From contig CADASP010000004.1 in the NCBI GenBank assembly GCA_902790625.1, positions 1 through 64,000 of the forward strand: 64,000 nt of DNA, given 5' to 3'. Within the stretch, counting starts at the first letter, position 1; every line of letters begins with the position of its first letter. This document shows, in pieces, positions 53,415 to 62,154 of this stretch. This stretch comes from an uncultured Prevotellaceae bacterium. Its GTDB lineage: Bacteria; Bacteroidota; Bacteroidia; Bacteroidales; Bacteroidaceae. The notes beneath the pieces were generated by a model. It saw only the letters and a list, made by a program, of their open reading frames with translations, was not told the origin of the DNA and searched no databases. Both the position numbers and the translations under genes were made by a program.

Positions 53415-56400
53415 ATGAAGAAAACAACCCTTATTCTGTTGTCGGTGCTGCTTGGCGTAGCATCGGCATGGGCACGCCCCGCCCTTCGCGGCACGGTGAG
53501 CGTGAGTCAGCCCGACGGCTCCCGCCTGAGCCTTCGACTGGTGGGCGACGAGTATCTGCACTACAACACCACCGCCGACGGCTTCGCCCTGGTGAAGGAC
53601 GACGCCAGCGGTGCCTACGTCTATGCCCAAATAGGCAGCGACGGCCAGCTGGCCCCCACCACGCTGGTGGCTCACAATGCCACCGAGCGCTCGGCCCAAG
53701 AGCGGGCCTACCTGGAACTGACGGGGCGCCTGAAGCCCGAGATGACCCAGCAGATGAAGCTGATGAAGCAGCGCAACGCCGAGAGCCAGCGACGCGCCGC
53801 CGAGCAGCGACGCGCCCAGCGCTACAACTACGATGCATTCAAGGGACTGGTGCTGCTGGTGGAATACAACGACTGTCAGTTCCGCTACGACGACTACCAC
53901 GACATCATGGAGCAGATGATCAACCAGGAGAACTACACGGGCGAGGCACGCACCAACCCCACACTGCCCAGTTGGCTCGGCGGTCGCACCATGCACTGCA
54001 CGGGCAGCATGCACGACTACTTCACCGACAACAGCAACGGCATATTCTCGCCTACCTTCGACGTGGTGGGACCCGTGCAAATCAACCGCAGCCAATACTA
54101 TCCCGGCGGCAAGGAATTCTCTGGCGTCAACCAGATGCTCTACGATGCCTGCACAGCTGCCGACCAATTGGTGAACTTCAAGGACTACGACGTGGACAAC
54201 AACGGCACGGTAGACATGATTTACTTCATCTTCGCCGGCAACGCCGCCTACATACAGGGCAACGACGAGCGCCTGCTGTGGCCCCACCAGTCGGACTTGA
54301 GCTACTACAACTACCGTAAAGACGGTGTGCGCCTGGGCCGCTATGCCTGCAGCACCGAGCTCTTTGGCTATCAGAGCTACAACTGGAGCATCCTGGAGGG
54401 CATCGGCACGATGTGCCATGAGTTCAGCCATGTGCTGGGACTGCCCGACTTCTACGACACCGGCAACAGGTATGACGGGGTGTGCATCGACCCCGGCGAA
54501 TGGTCGGTGATGGCGAACGGCGCCGACTTCAACTACGGCCGCACACCCTGCGGCTTCTCGCTCTTTGAGCGCTACGCCCTGGGCTTCGCCAACCCAGAAG
54601 TCATCGAGGAGCCAGGCAGCTTCAGCATAGAGACCATCAGCGAGAGCAATGCCGGATACCGCATCAACTCGCAACTGAAGAAAGAGTATTTCCTGATAGA
54701 GAACCGACAGAAACAGAAATGGGATGCTGAGCTGCCAGGCCACGGCATGCTCGTCTTCCGCGTGGACAGCACCAGCAACGACATGTGGGTATCCAACTGC
54801 GTGAACGACAACCCCGACCACCCCTACTATGAGCTGTTGCGCGCCGGAGGAGTGAAACGTAACAACTACGGCGTCTATGCCGCCGACAGCGACCCCTACC
54901 CTGGCACAAATCAAGTGCGCCGCCTCGACAACCTGTCAACCCCCACCGACCTGCGCTCGTGGACGGGACGCATCACCCCGCTGGGACTGGACAATATCCA
55001 GGAGAGCAATGGCGTGGTGAGCTTCGACGTATTCGATGCCAACGTGCTCCTCTCCATCAGCCTCGACGAGCAGGTGCTGCTTGGCGTGGGCACCAGCTTG
55101 CAGCTCACACCCGAGCGCTATCCCGACTACGCTCCCTACACCCTGGCATGGAGCAGCGACAACGAGCAGGTGGCCACCGTGAACGATAAAGGATTGGTGA
55201 CGGGCGTCAGCGTGGGCACCGCCCACATCACCGTGACGGCCAACGAGACGCTACAGGCCACCTGCACCGTCACAGTGAAGCAGCTGGCCTCGGCCGACGG
55301 CATCGCCAACTTCCTGCAACTCAACGATGGCGACGACGCCATGCTGATGCTCACCAATGCACAGGTGCTCTACAGCGGCAAGGGCGACATCTATCTGCGC
55401 GATGCCACAGGAACCATCGTCTTGCGCGGAACGGGCATCGAAGCCAGCGCGGGCGACCTGCTCAACGGCAACATCTACGGACAGAAGAGCACACCCAACA
55501 AGATGCCCGTGCTGAGCAGCGTGGAGGGGCTGACCATGGCATCGGGCATCACCGTGAGCGAGGGCGGCGAGGTGGAACCCGTGAGTCTGCACATCAGCCA
55601 GCTGAGCGAAGCGTATTATGCCAACATGGTGGAGCTGGAGAAGGTGCAACTGGTGAAGGACGGCAACGTCTTTGCCGTTTTAGGCGACAAGCGCTACCGC
55701 CTGTTCAACACGTTGGGCATCACCAACCCCCGCATCACCGTGCCCAGCAACCTGAACCGACGCTACGATATCACCGCCATCTTTGGCACCAACACGCTGA
55801 ATGGCGAAGTCATCGACGAGCTGTATCTGCTGAAGACACCCACAGCCACCACCTACACCGAGCTGACAGCCATCAGTCTGCCACCCACCATGCAGCTGCC
55901 CGTAGACAGGTTTAAGCCCCTGATGCCTGAACTGACACCCGAAAATGCCGACGTGTTCCTCACCTACGCCTCGAGCGACGAGCAGGTGGCAACAGTGGAT
56001 GCCGACGGCATACTGCGCACCATAAGCAAAGGCATCGCCACCATCACCGTGACGAACATGAACAACGGGCTGACGGCCACCACCACGCTCAACGTGACCG
56101 ACCGCATCACCGTGGAGGACATCGCACACTTCAAGGCACTGCCGATAGGCGGCGAGGCCGACCTGCTGCTCAACAATGCCGAGGTGATATATGCGCAGAA
56201 GAACAACATCTACGTGCGCGATGCCAGCGGAGCCATCCGCTTTGCCTACACAGGACTGCAACTGAAGCGCGGCGACGTGCTCAACGGGCGCGTCTATGGA
56301 TGCTACATCAAGAATACGATGATGCCCGAACTAAGACCCATCGAGGGCAGCACCACCGCCGACAACATCAGCATCAGCCAGGGCGGCGACATGGAACCCA

Positions 56401-57674
56401 TCACCCTGCACATCAGCCAGCTGGGCGAGCAGTATTATGCCAACATGGTGCGCGTGGAGAAGGTGCAACTGATGAAGGATGGCAGTGTCTTTGCCGTTTT
56501 AGGCGACAAGCGCTATCGGCTCTACAACACCCTGGGCATCACCAATCCGCGCATCACCGTGCCCTCCGACCTGAGCAAGCGCTATGACATCAACGCCATC
56601 TTGGGCACCAACACCCTGAACGGACAGGTGATAGACGAGCTGTATCTGCTGCAGTCGCCCACAGCGACCACCTACACCGAGCTGACGGCCATCGGCCTGC
56701 CCGAGACCATGAAGCTCACCATAGGACAGCAGGTGCTCCTCGCCCCACAGCTGACGCCCGCCAATGCCGACGTGTTCCTCACCTTCGCATCGAGCGATGA
56801 GCAGGTGGCCACCGTCAGCGCCGACGGCACCCTGCTCGCACTGGCCAACGGCAGCGCCACCATCACCGTGACGAACATCGACAACGGACTGCAGGCAACG
56901 ACCGAGGTCATCGTGGGCAAAGAGCCAACCATCGTCAGCGACATCGCACACTTCAAGGCCCTGCAGCCTGGCGACGAGGCCGTGCTGCTGCTCAGCGACG
57001 CGCAGGTGCTCTATGTGTATAAGAACGACGCCTACGTGCGCGACGCCAGCGGCACCATCCGCTTCGCCTCGACAGGACTGCAGCTGAAGACGGGCGACGT
57101 GCTCAACGGTCGCATCTGCGGCAGCTTCGCGCTGACCGATGAGATGCCTGAGCTGAAGCCCGTGGAGGGCAGCACCAGCGCCAACGAGCTGAGCATCGCC
57201 AACGGAGAGCAGCCCGAGCCACGACAGACCACCGTGAGCCAGCTCACCCTGGCCGACCTGGCCGACCTGATAGTGCTGCGCAACGTGATGATGCAGAGCG
57301 TGGAGGGACTGGCAGGACTCTATGTCGTAGAGGGCGACAACTATGTGCGCATCAACAACACCTTCGACATTGAGCAGCCCTTCGAAGGCGGCACCGCCTA
57401 CAGATACTTCGACATCACCGGCATCCTGACCACCGCCGTGCTGAACGGACGGACGGTGAAGAACCTGGCCATGACCACGAAGCCCGTGATGGTGCAAGAC
57501 TTCAGCGGCATCGATGGCTTGGCACTGAACGCTGAAGAGACGGTGACCGTGTTTGATGCCATGGGAAAGAAAATGGCCGACATACCCGCTGGGCATATCG
57601 GCCAATTGCAGTTGCCACGTGGCATCTACCTGTTGAAGACGGCCACGGCAACCTTCAAGATGGTGAGGCGCTAA
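53415..57674 (+). CDS. M6 family metallopeptidase with repeated Ig-like and OB-like domains
   Basis: A 1419-residue secreted protein; the ATG at 53415 starts a signal peptide ([19 protein letters not shown]). The M6 (immune-inhibitor-A-like) domain has the zinc motif [14 protein letters not shown] with His335, Glu336 and His339. From about residue 530 three BIG2-like Ig domains (DEQVATVxxDG) alternate with three modules of about 100 residues (IAHFKAL...[17 protein letters not shown]). A tail with RGIYLLK ends the protein. It probably degrades host or food proteins. Its stop overlaps the obg stop on the other strand. Confidence 0.92.
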   Translation: MKKTTLILLSVLLGVASAWARPALRGTVSVSQPDGSRLSLRLVGDEYLHYNTTADGFALVKDDASGAYVYAQIGSDGQLAPTTLVAHNATERSAQERAYLELTGRLKPEMTQQMKLMKQRNAESQRRAAEQRRAQRYNYDAFKGLVLLVEYNDCQFRYDDYHDIMEQMINQENYTGEARTNPTLPSWLGGRTMHCTGSMHDYFTDNSNGIFSPTFDVVGPVQINRSQYYPGGKEFSGVNQMLYDACTAADQLVNFKDYDVDNNGTVDMIYFIFAGNAAYIQGNDERLLWPHQSDLSYYNYRKDGVRLGRYACSTELFGYQSYNWSILEGIGTMCHEFSHVLGLPDFYDTGNRYDGVCIDPGEWSVMANGADFNYGRTPCGFSLFERYALGFANPEVIEEPGSFSIETISESNAGYRINSQLKKEYFLIENRQKQKWDAELPGHGMLVFRVDSTSNDMWVSNCVNDNPDHPYYELLRAGGVKRNNYGVYAADSDPYPGTNQVRRLDNLSTPTDLRSWTGRITPLGLDNIQESNGVVSFDVFDANVLLSISLDEQVLLGVGTSLQLTPERYPDYAPYTLAWSSDNEQVATVNDKGLVTGVSVGTAHITVTANETLQATCTVTVKQLASADGIANFLQLNDGDDAMLMLTNAQVLYSGKGDIYLRDATGTIVLRGTGIEASAGDLLNGNIYGQKSTPNKMPVLSSVEGLTMASGITVSEGGEVEPVSLHISQLSEAYYANMVELEKVQLVKDGNVFAVLGDKRYRLFNTLGITNPRITVPSNLNRRYDITAIFGTNTLNGEVIDELYLLKTPTATTYTELTAISLPPTMQLPVDRFKPLMPELTPENADVFLTYASSDEQVATVDADGILRTISKGIATITVTNMNNGLTATTTLNVTDRITVEDIAHFKALPIGGEADLLLNNAEVIYAQKNNIYVRDASGAIRFAYTGLQLKRGDVLNGRVYGCYIKNTMMPELRPIEGSTTADNISISQGGDMEPITLHISQLGEQYYANMVRVEKVQLMKDGSVFAVLGDKRYRLYNTLGITNPRITVPSDLSKRYDINAILGTNTLNGQVIDELYLLQSPTATTYTELTAIGLPETMKLTIGQQVLLAPQLTPANADVFLTFASSDEQVATVSADGTLLALANGSATITVTNIDNGLQATTEVIVGKEPTIVSDIAHFKALQPGDEAVLLLSDAQVLYVYKNDAYVRDASGTIRFASTGLQLKTGDVLNGRICGSFALTDEMPELKPVEGSTSANELSIANGEQPEPRQTTVSQLTLADLADLIVLRNVMMQSVEGLAGLYVVEGDNYVRINNTFDIEQPFEGGTAYRYFDITGILTTAVLNGRTVKNLAMTTKPVMVQDFSGIDGLALNAEETVTVFDAMGKKMADIPAGHIGQLQLPRGIYLLKTATATFKMVRR

Positions 57675-59068
57675 GCCTCATCGTCTTGAACGTCATCGTA
57701 TTCGAAGTCTTCAAGTTCTTCTATCTCGCCGTCGTCGACATACTCTATGTCGTCGGCGGCGTCTTCGTCTATCAGCTCTTGGGCAAAGACGGTCATGTCC
57801 TTGTCGCGGTGCACCAGCCGGTCGTCGGCCTGTATGGTCTGCAGCTTGTTGCTCTCGCTGTTCAGTTCGCGCCACAGCACGTCCTTCAGCTCGTCCAAGC
57901 CGAAGCCCGTGACAGCAGAGATAAAGACGATAGGGATGGAAGCGGACCCACCAACAGCAGACCCACCAACAGCAGACCCACCCCCTGCCCCTCCCTGAGA
58001 GGAAAGAAAAGACCCACCCCCTGCCCCTCCCTGTGAGGAAAGGAAAGACCCACCCCCTGCCCCTCCCTGAGAGGGAGGGGAGTATATAGACTTGCTATCG
58101 GTATTTTCGTCAGCAGAACTATCTGCTCCCCTCCCTCCAGGGAGGGGCTGGGGGAGGGTCTGCTGGGCTTCCAATTCTTCCTTGAGCATCGCTATCAGCT
58201 CCTCGTCGAGCAGGTCGCACTTCGTGATGGCCAGCACGCGCTGCTTCGACAGCAGTTCGGGGTTGAACCTGCGCAGCTCGTCGAGCAGGATGTTGTATTC
58301 GCGCAGGATGTTGTCGGTATCGCCAGGCACCATGAAGAGCAACAGCGAGTTGCGCTCGATATGGCGCAGGAAGCGCAGACCCAGGCCACGGCCCTCGGCG
58401 GCACCCTCGATGATGCCGGGGATGTCGGCCATGACGAACGACTTGCCCTCACGGTAGCCCACGATGCCCAACGAGGGTTCCATCGTGGTGAAGGGGTAGT
58501 TGGCAATCTTCGGCTTGGCATTGCTCAAGGCGCTCACCAGCGTCGACTTGCCCGCATTGGGAAATCCCACCAGGCCCACGTCGGCCAGCAGCTTCAGCTC
58601 CATGATGATGGTCATCTCCTGCATAGGCTCGCCCGGCTGGGCATAGCGTGGTGCCTGGTTGGTGGCCGAGCGGAACTGGAAATTGCCCAGTCCACCGCGA
58701 CCGCCCTTCAGCAGCATCACCTCCTGACCGTCGTAGGTGATGTCGCACACATATTTGCCCGTCTCGGCATTGTAGACCACGGTGCCGCAGGGCACATCGA
58801 TATAGACATCCTTGCCGTCGGTGCCGTGGCACTTGTCTTTGCCGCCATTGCCCCCGTGCCCAGCAAAGATGTGGCGCTCGTAGCGCAGGTGCAGCAGCGT
58901 CCAGTAGTTGTGGTTGCCACGCAGGATGATGTTGCCGCCACGCCCGCCGTCGCCGCCATCGGGACCACCCAGCGGGTTGTACTTCACGTGGCGCAGGTGC
59001 ATGGAGCCACGGCCGCCCTTGCCCGAGCGGCACAGTATCTTCACATAATCAACGAAATTCGATTCCAC
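57671..59068 (-). CDS. obg: GTPase Obg/CgtA with a repeat-derived insertion
   Basis: A 465-residue essential ribosome-assembly GTPase. The glycine-rich Obg fold ([27 protein letters not shown]) is followed by the G domain: G1 [10 protein letters not shown]3 DIPG, G4 TKCD (usually NKxD) and G5 FISAVTG. The acidic C-terminal tail ([21 protein letters not shown]) is typical for the phylum. Residues 304-377, between G4 and G5, are a 74-residue Gly/Ser-rich loop encoded by a GC-rich tandem repeat. The flanking G-domain motifs remain intact. Probably cotranscribed after the S9 peptidase gene. Confidence 0.95.
   Translation of the reverse strand: MESNFVDYVKILCRSGKGGRGSMHLRHVKYNPLGGPDGGDGGRGGNIILRGNHNYWTLLHLRYERHIFAGHGGNGGKDKCHGTDGKDVYIDVPCGTVVYNAETGKYVCDITYDGQEVMLLKGGRGGLGNFQFRSATNQAPRYAQPGEPMQEMTIIMELKLLADVGLVGFPNAGKSTLVSALSNAKPKIANYPFTTMEPSLGIVGYREGKSFVMADIPGIIEGAAEGRGLGLRFLRHIERNSLLLFMVPGDTDNILREYNILLDELRRFNPELLSKQRVLAITKCDLLDEELIAMLKEELEAQQTLPQPLPGGRGADSSADENTDSKSIYSPPSQGGAGGGSFLSSQGGAGGGSFLSSQGGAGGGSAVGGSAVGGSASIPIVFISAVTGFGLDELKDVLWRELNSESNKLQTIQADDRLVHRDKDMTVFAQELIDEDAADDIEYVDDGEIEELEDFEYDDVQDDEA
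57938..58159. repeat. GC-rich tandem repeat inside obg
   Basis: Repeated units such as CCCTCCCTGAGAGGGAGGGG and CACCCCCTGCCCCTCCCTG (plus strand), about three copies of 36 bases, then GCAGACCCACCAACA copies. They insert 74 codons in frame without a stop. A related repeat lies in the loop of the cruciform at 35165-35277. Confidence 0.85.
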
Positions 59069-59118
59069 AGCAAAATAATATAACAGAATAATGAATAATT
59101 AAAAAAGCAGAAATCCCC

Positions 59119-59153
59119 AACTCCCAACTCCTAACTCCTAACTCCTAACTCAC
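59119..59153. repeat. AACTCCT heptamer array, left of S9 peptidase
   Basis: Five units, mostly AACTCCT, end at the stop codon of the S9 gene. The array at 61317-61360 is the same unit in reverse orientation. Confidence 0.9.
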
Positions 59154-61315
59154 CTCAGTTCGCTCCACTTGGGCGGCTCCACGCCGAGCAGATGGCGCAC
59201 GAAGAAGTCGGCGCGCTTGTGCTCGCCAAAGGTCTCGCCCATGGTGTGGTGTGCTCCGGGGATGACCACCAGCTCGAAGTCCTTGCCCGCCCTTTGCAGC
59301 GCTGCCACCACCTGCATGGTGGAGGCCGGGTCTACGTTGTCGTCGAGCTCACCCACGACGAGCATCAGCGGACGCTCTAAGCGCCAGGCGTTCTCCAGGT
59401 TGCTGCACTCCACATAGCTGCTGTCGATGGGATACGACATCCACTGCTCGTTCCACCAAATCTTGTCCATGCGGTTATCGTGGCAGCCACAGGCAGCATA
59501 GGCGCACTTGTAGAAATCGCCATGCCACAGCACAGCCGCCATGGCGTTCTGTCCACCGGCCGAGCAGCCATAAATACCCACGCGGTCGATGTCCATATAG
59601 GGATACTTGGCGGCGGCCGCCTTGATCCACGCGATGCGGTCGGGCAGTCCGGCATCCTTCAGGTTCTTGTAGCACACCTCCTCAAACTGGCGGGAGCGGA
59701 ACGACGTGGTCATGGCGTCGAGCTGCACCACGATGAAGCCCAGCTCGGCGATGTCCTGCAGATAATAGAGCCAGGGGGTGAACGTCTTGGGCACATACTG
59801 GTCGCCGGGACCGCTGTAGATGTACTCGATGATGGGGTATTTCTTCGCAGGGTCGAAGTTCGAGGGCCGCTGGATGAGTCCCCACATCGGTGTGATGCCG
59901 TCGCGACCGGGAGCCACGAACACCTCGGGTGCCTTCCAGCCCTGCGCCTCCAAGCGCGAGATGTCGGCCGTCTCTAACGTGCGCATCACCTTGCCGTCCT
60001 TGGCGCTACGCAGCACGCTGACGGGCGGTGTCAGCACGGTGCTGTAGGTGTCGATGAGGTACTGCATGTCTTCGGTGAAGGTGGCGCGATGGTTGCCTTC
60101 CTCAGGCGTCAGACAGGTAAGCCCCTTGCCGTCGAGCCTTATCTTATAATAATGTATCAGGTAGGGGTCTTCTTCGCGTTCAGGGGCTTTCGCCTTGTCG
60201 CTGTCGCGCAGCCCGGTCTTGCCGTTGGCGGTGAAGTAAACGATGCCCTTCTTCTCGTCGATGTGCACGATGTCGCGAACGTAGAACTCGCCTTTCGTCA
60301 CCTGCCTCACCAGTCGTCCCTTCTGCTCACCCATCGGCGTGCGCTCGTAGAGGTAGATGTGGTTGTAGCCGTCGCGCTCGCTGGTCCACAGGATGCGGCG
60401 CCCATCGCTGAAGTCGTGGCGATAGAGGCGGTTGTAGTTCACATACTTGTCGTTCGTCTCCTCGATGATGGTGCCCACCTGCCCCGTCTCGGCATCCAGC
60501 TCCAGCAGACGGTAGGTGTGGTGTCCGCGCTCGTTGAAGGTGAAGGTGAGCGTGCGGTTGTTCTTGTCCCAGCGGGGGGCGCTCACCTCATACTGATGCT
60601 TGAAGAGGTCGGTCGCCGGCTCCACCACACGCCCCGTGGCCACCTCCACCACCACGGGCACGCGGTAGTTGAGCGAGTCGCCGGGCTTGGCATATTCCTG
60701 CTTGTGCAGCACCGGCTCGGTGCGCAGCAGGTTGGGGGCTGTCGTCCTGCCCGTGCGCGGCAGGTTCTCCACATAATACACGTAGTGCTTGGGAGCGGGC
60801 TTGATGCGCACGGTGGCATAGTAGCGCCCATCAGGCGAGAACCGCCCCCAGGCCGAGTAGTAGTTGGTGCTGTCGCCGTTGGTGGTGAGGGGCTTCACCT
60901 CGTCGCCACGGCGCGTCCACAGGTTGCCATCGCGGTGAAACACGCTGAGCGTGCTGTCGGTGGGCGAGCGCTGCCAGCCGTCTTTCTCGTCGGGCACCTC
61001 CATCCAGTGGCGCTGAGGACCTCTGTTACCCTGCCAGCGGCGCTGGCGCGGCGGCTCGGGGTTGCCGGGCAGCATGGTCACCGTGTTGCGGTCGGCATCC
61101 ACCTCTTTATAGATAGTGGAGTCGCCGTTCCATACGGAGTACCAGAATTTGTGACCCTCGCCACGCATCAGGCGCACATTGACATCGCCATAGGTCATCT
61201 TGTTGGAATACTTGCCACGCACAGCGTTGGCGCGCTTGTAGTCGGCCACGGTGCCCTGGGCCAAGGCGTTGCTGCTGATAGCTGCCAGCAGCATCATTGT
61301 GAGTAGTCGTTTCAT
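59150..61315 (-). CDS. S9 family peptidase (dipeptidyl-peptidase IV type)
   Basis: A 721-residue secreted serine peptidase. A signal peptide (MKRLLTMMLLAAISSNALAQ) is followed by an N-terminal beta-propeller (DPPIV_N), then the alpha/beta-hydrolase domain with nucleophile Ser in GIYGCSAGGQNA, acid Asp in GELDDNVDP and His in PGAHHTMGE. The enzymes release dipeptides after proline or alanine, or process oligopeptides. The start codon abuts a heptamer array that fills the place of a normal leader. Likely cotranscribed with obg downstream. Confidence 0.93.
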   Translation of the reverse strand: MKRLLTMMLLAAISSNALAQGTVADYKRANAVRGKYSNKMTYGDVNVRLMRGEGHKFWYSVWNGDSTIYKEVDADRNTVTMLPGNPEPPRQRRWQGNRGPQRHWMEVPDEKDGWQRSPTDSTLSVFHRDGNLWTRRGDEVKPLTTNGDSTNYYSAWGRFSPDGRYYATVRIKPAPKHYVYYVENLPRTGRTTAPNLLRTEPVLHKQEYAKPGDSLNYRVPVVVEVATGRVVEPATDLFKHQYEVSAPRWDKNNRTLTFTFNERGHHTYRLLELDAETGQVGTIIEETNDKYVNYNRLYRHDFSDGRRILWTSERDGYNHIYLYERTPMGEQKGRLVRQVTKGEFYVRDIVHIDEKKGIVYFTANGKTGLRDSDKAKAPEREEDPYLIHYYKIRLDGKGLTCLTPEEGNHRATFTEDMQYLIDTYSTVLTPPVSVLRSAKDGKVMRTLETADISRLEAQGWKAPEVFVAPGRDGITPMWGLIQRPSNFDPAKKYPIIEYIYSGPGDQYVPKTFTPWLYYLQDIAELGFIVVQLDAMTTSFRSRQFEEVCYKNLKDAGLPDRIAWIKAAAAKYPYMDIDRVGIYGCSAGGQNAMAAVLWHGDFYKCAYAACGCHDNRMDKIWWNEQWMSYPIDSSYVECSNLENAWRLERPLMLVVGELDDNVDPASTMQVVAALQRAGKDFELVVIPGAHHTMGETFGEHKRADFFVRHLLGVEPPKWSELR

Positions 61316-61316
61316 T

Positions 61317-61360
61317 GGAGTTAGGAGTTAGGAGTTAGGAGTTAGGAGTTGAGGAGTTGA
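61317..61360. repeat. GGAGTTA heptamer array, right of S9 peptidase
   Basis: Five units of GGAGTTA or GGAGTTG followed by a partial one. The array runs from one base before the S9 start into the last codons of the phosphatase gene, whose stop codon is part of it. Confidence 0.9.
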
Positions 61361-62004
61361 TGGGGGTTGTCAACAAGACGTGTGGCGCCATGCTGCAACA
61401 GGAAGTGGCGACTGCGGAATCCCCAGAGCACGCTGATGCAGGGCAGCTGGGCGTTGCGGGCAGTGAGGATGTCGACATCGCTGTCGCCCACGTAGACGGC
61501 TCCCTCGGCAGTCACCCCCAAGCGGCGCAACGCTTCTATCACCGTGTCGGGGGCGGGCTTGCGGTGGATGCCGGCAGCCTCGTTCTCGCCGATGGCCACC
61601 TCGATGGTGTCGGCAAAGAAATGACGGCACAGTTGCTCGGTGGCTGTCTGAAACTTATTGCTCACCACCGCTACTCGGCAACCACGCCCACGCAACTGGT
61701 GCAACATCTCTTCGATGCCAGGGTAAGGGCGCGTGGTGTCCATCTGGTGCTCCAAGTAGTAGGTCCGAAACGCCTCCAGCGCCTGAGGGAAGAGCGGGTT
61801 CTCCTCTCCCTGGGGCACGGCTCGCTGCATCAGCCGCCGCACGCCATTGCCCACGAAGCAGCGCACTTCGTCAACCGTGCGTTCGGGCATGCCGTGGCAG
61901 CGCAGCGCATGGTTCACCGCCGCTGCCAGGTCGCCCAGCGTGTCGAGCAGCGTGCCGTCGAGGTCGAAGATATAGGTAGAGAAAAATTCGTTAGCCGTAT
62001 GCAT
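61342..62004 (-). CDS. HAD hydrolase, phosphoglycolate-phosphatase-like
   Basis: A 220-residue HAD phosphatase. Motif I is FDLDGTLLDTLGDL (residues about 14-27), motif II is VVSNK, motif III lies in HRKPAPDTV, and motif IV is YVGDSDVDILTA. A helical cap lies after motif I. The best match is the Gph/PGP group that removes phosphate from phosphoglycolate or similar small molecules. The ATG at 62004 falls six bases from the -7 box, so the mRNA may be leaderless. Its stop is inside a heptamer array. Confidence 0.9.
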   Translation of the reverse strand: MHTANEFFSTYIFDLDGTLLDTLGDLAAAVNHALRCHGMPERTVDEVRCFVGNGVRRLMQRAVPQGEENPLFPQALEAFRTYYLEHQMDTTRPYPGIEEMLHQLRGRGCRVAVVSNKFQTATEQLCRHFFADTIEVAIGENEAAGIHRKPAPDTVIEALRRLGVTAEGAVYVGDSDVDILTARNAQLPCISVLWGFRSRHFLLQHGATRLVDNPHQLLNS

Positions 62005-62009
62005 GGATG

Positions 62010-62040
62010 CAAAATTACACATTTGCGGGCAAAAGGCAAA
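62010..62040 (-). promoter_or_regulatory. Promoter of the phosphatase gene
   Basis: TTTG (62037-62040, minus strand) and TAATTTTG (62010-62017) are separated by 19 bases. The predicted start of transcription coincides with the ATG at 62004. Confidence 0.75.
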
Positions 62041-62080
62041 GAAAAACGACTGAAAAAGTGAGCGTTTCGAAAAAATAATA

Positions 62081-62142
62081 CGACTTTTGAAAATTTGGCG
62101 TTGACTTTTTGGAAAAAGTCAACGCCAAATTTTCAAAAGTCG
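62081..62142. repeat. Perfect 30-bp palindrome of the GGCGTTGAC family
   Basis: Two 30-base arms (62081-62110 and 62113-62142) are exact complements around GG. It lies 13 bases after the stop of the next gene on the minus strand, so it is probably its terminator. Half-copies occur at 3140, 18265, 40994 and 53255. Confidence 0.95.
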
Positions 62143-62154
62143 CGCTCCTTTGCT

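Noticed and set aside
53208..54914. 568-codon frame opposite the M6 gene
   Set aside because: It is a shadow of the GC-rich M6 gene; it has no recognisable domain and no promoter, while the M6 frame has a signal peptide, zinc motif and promoter.
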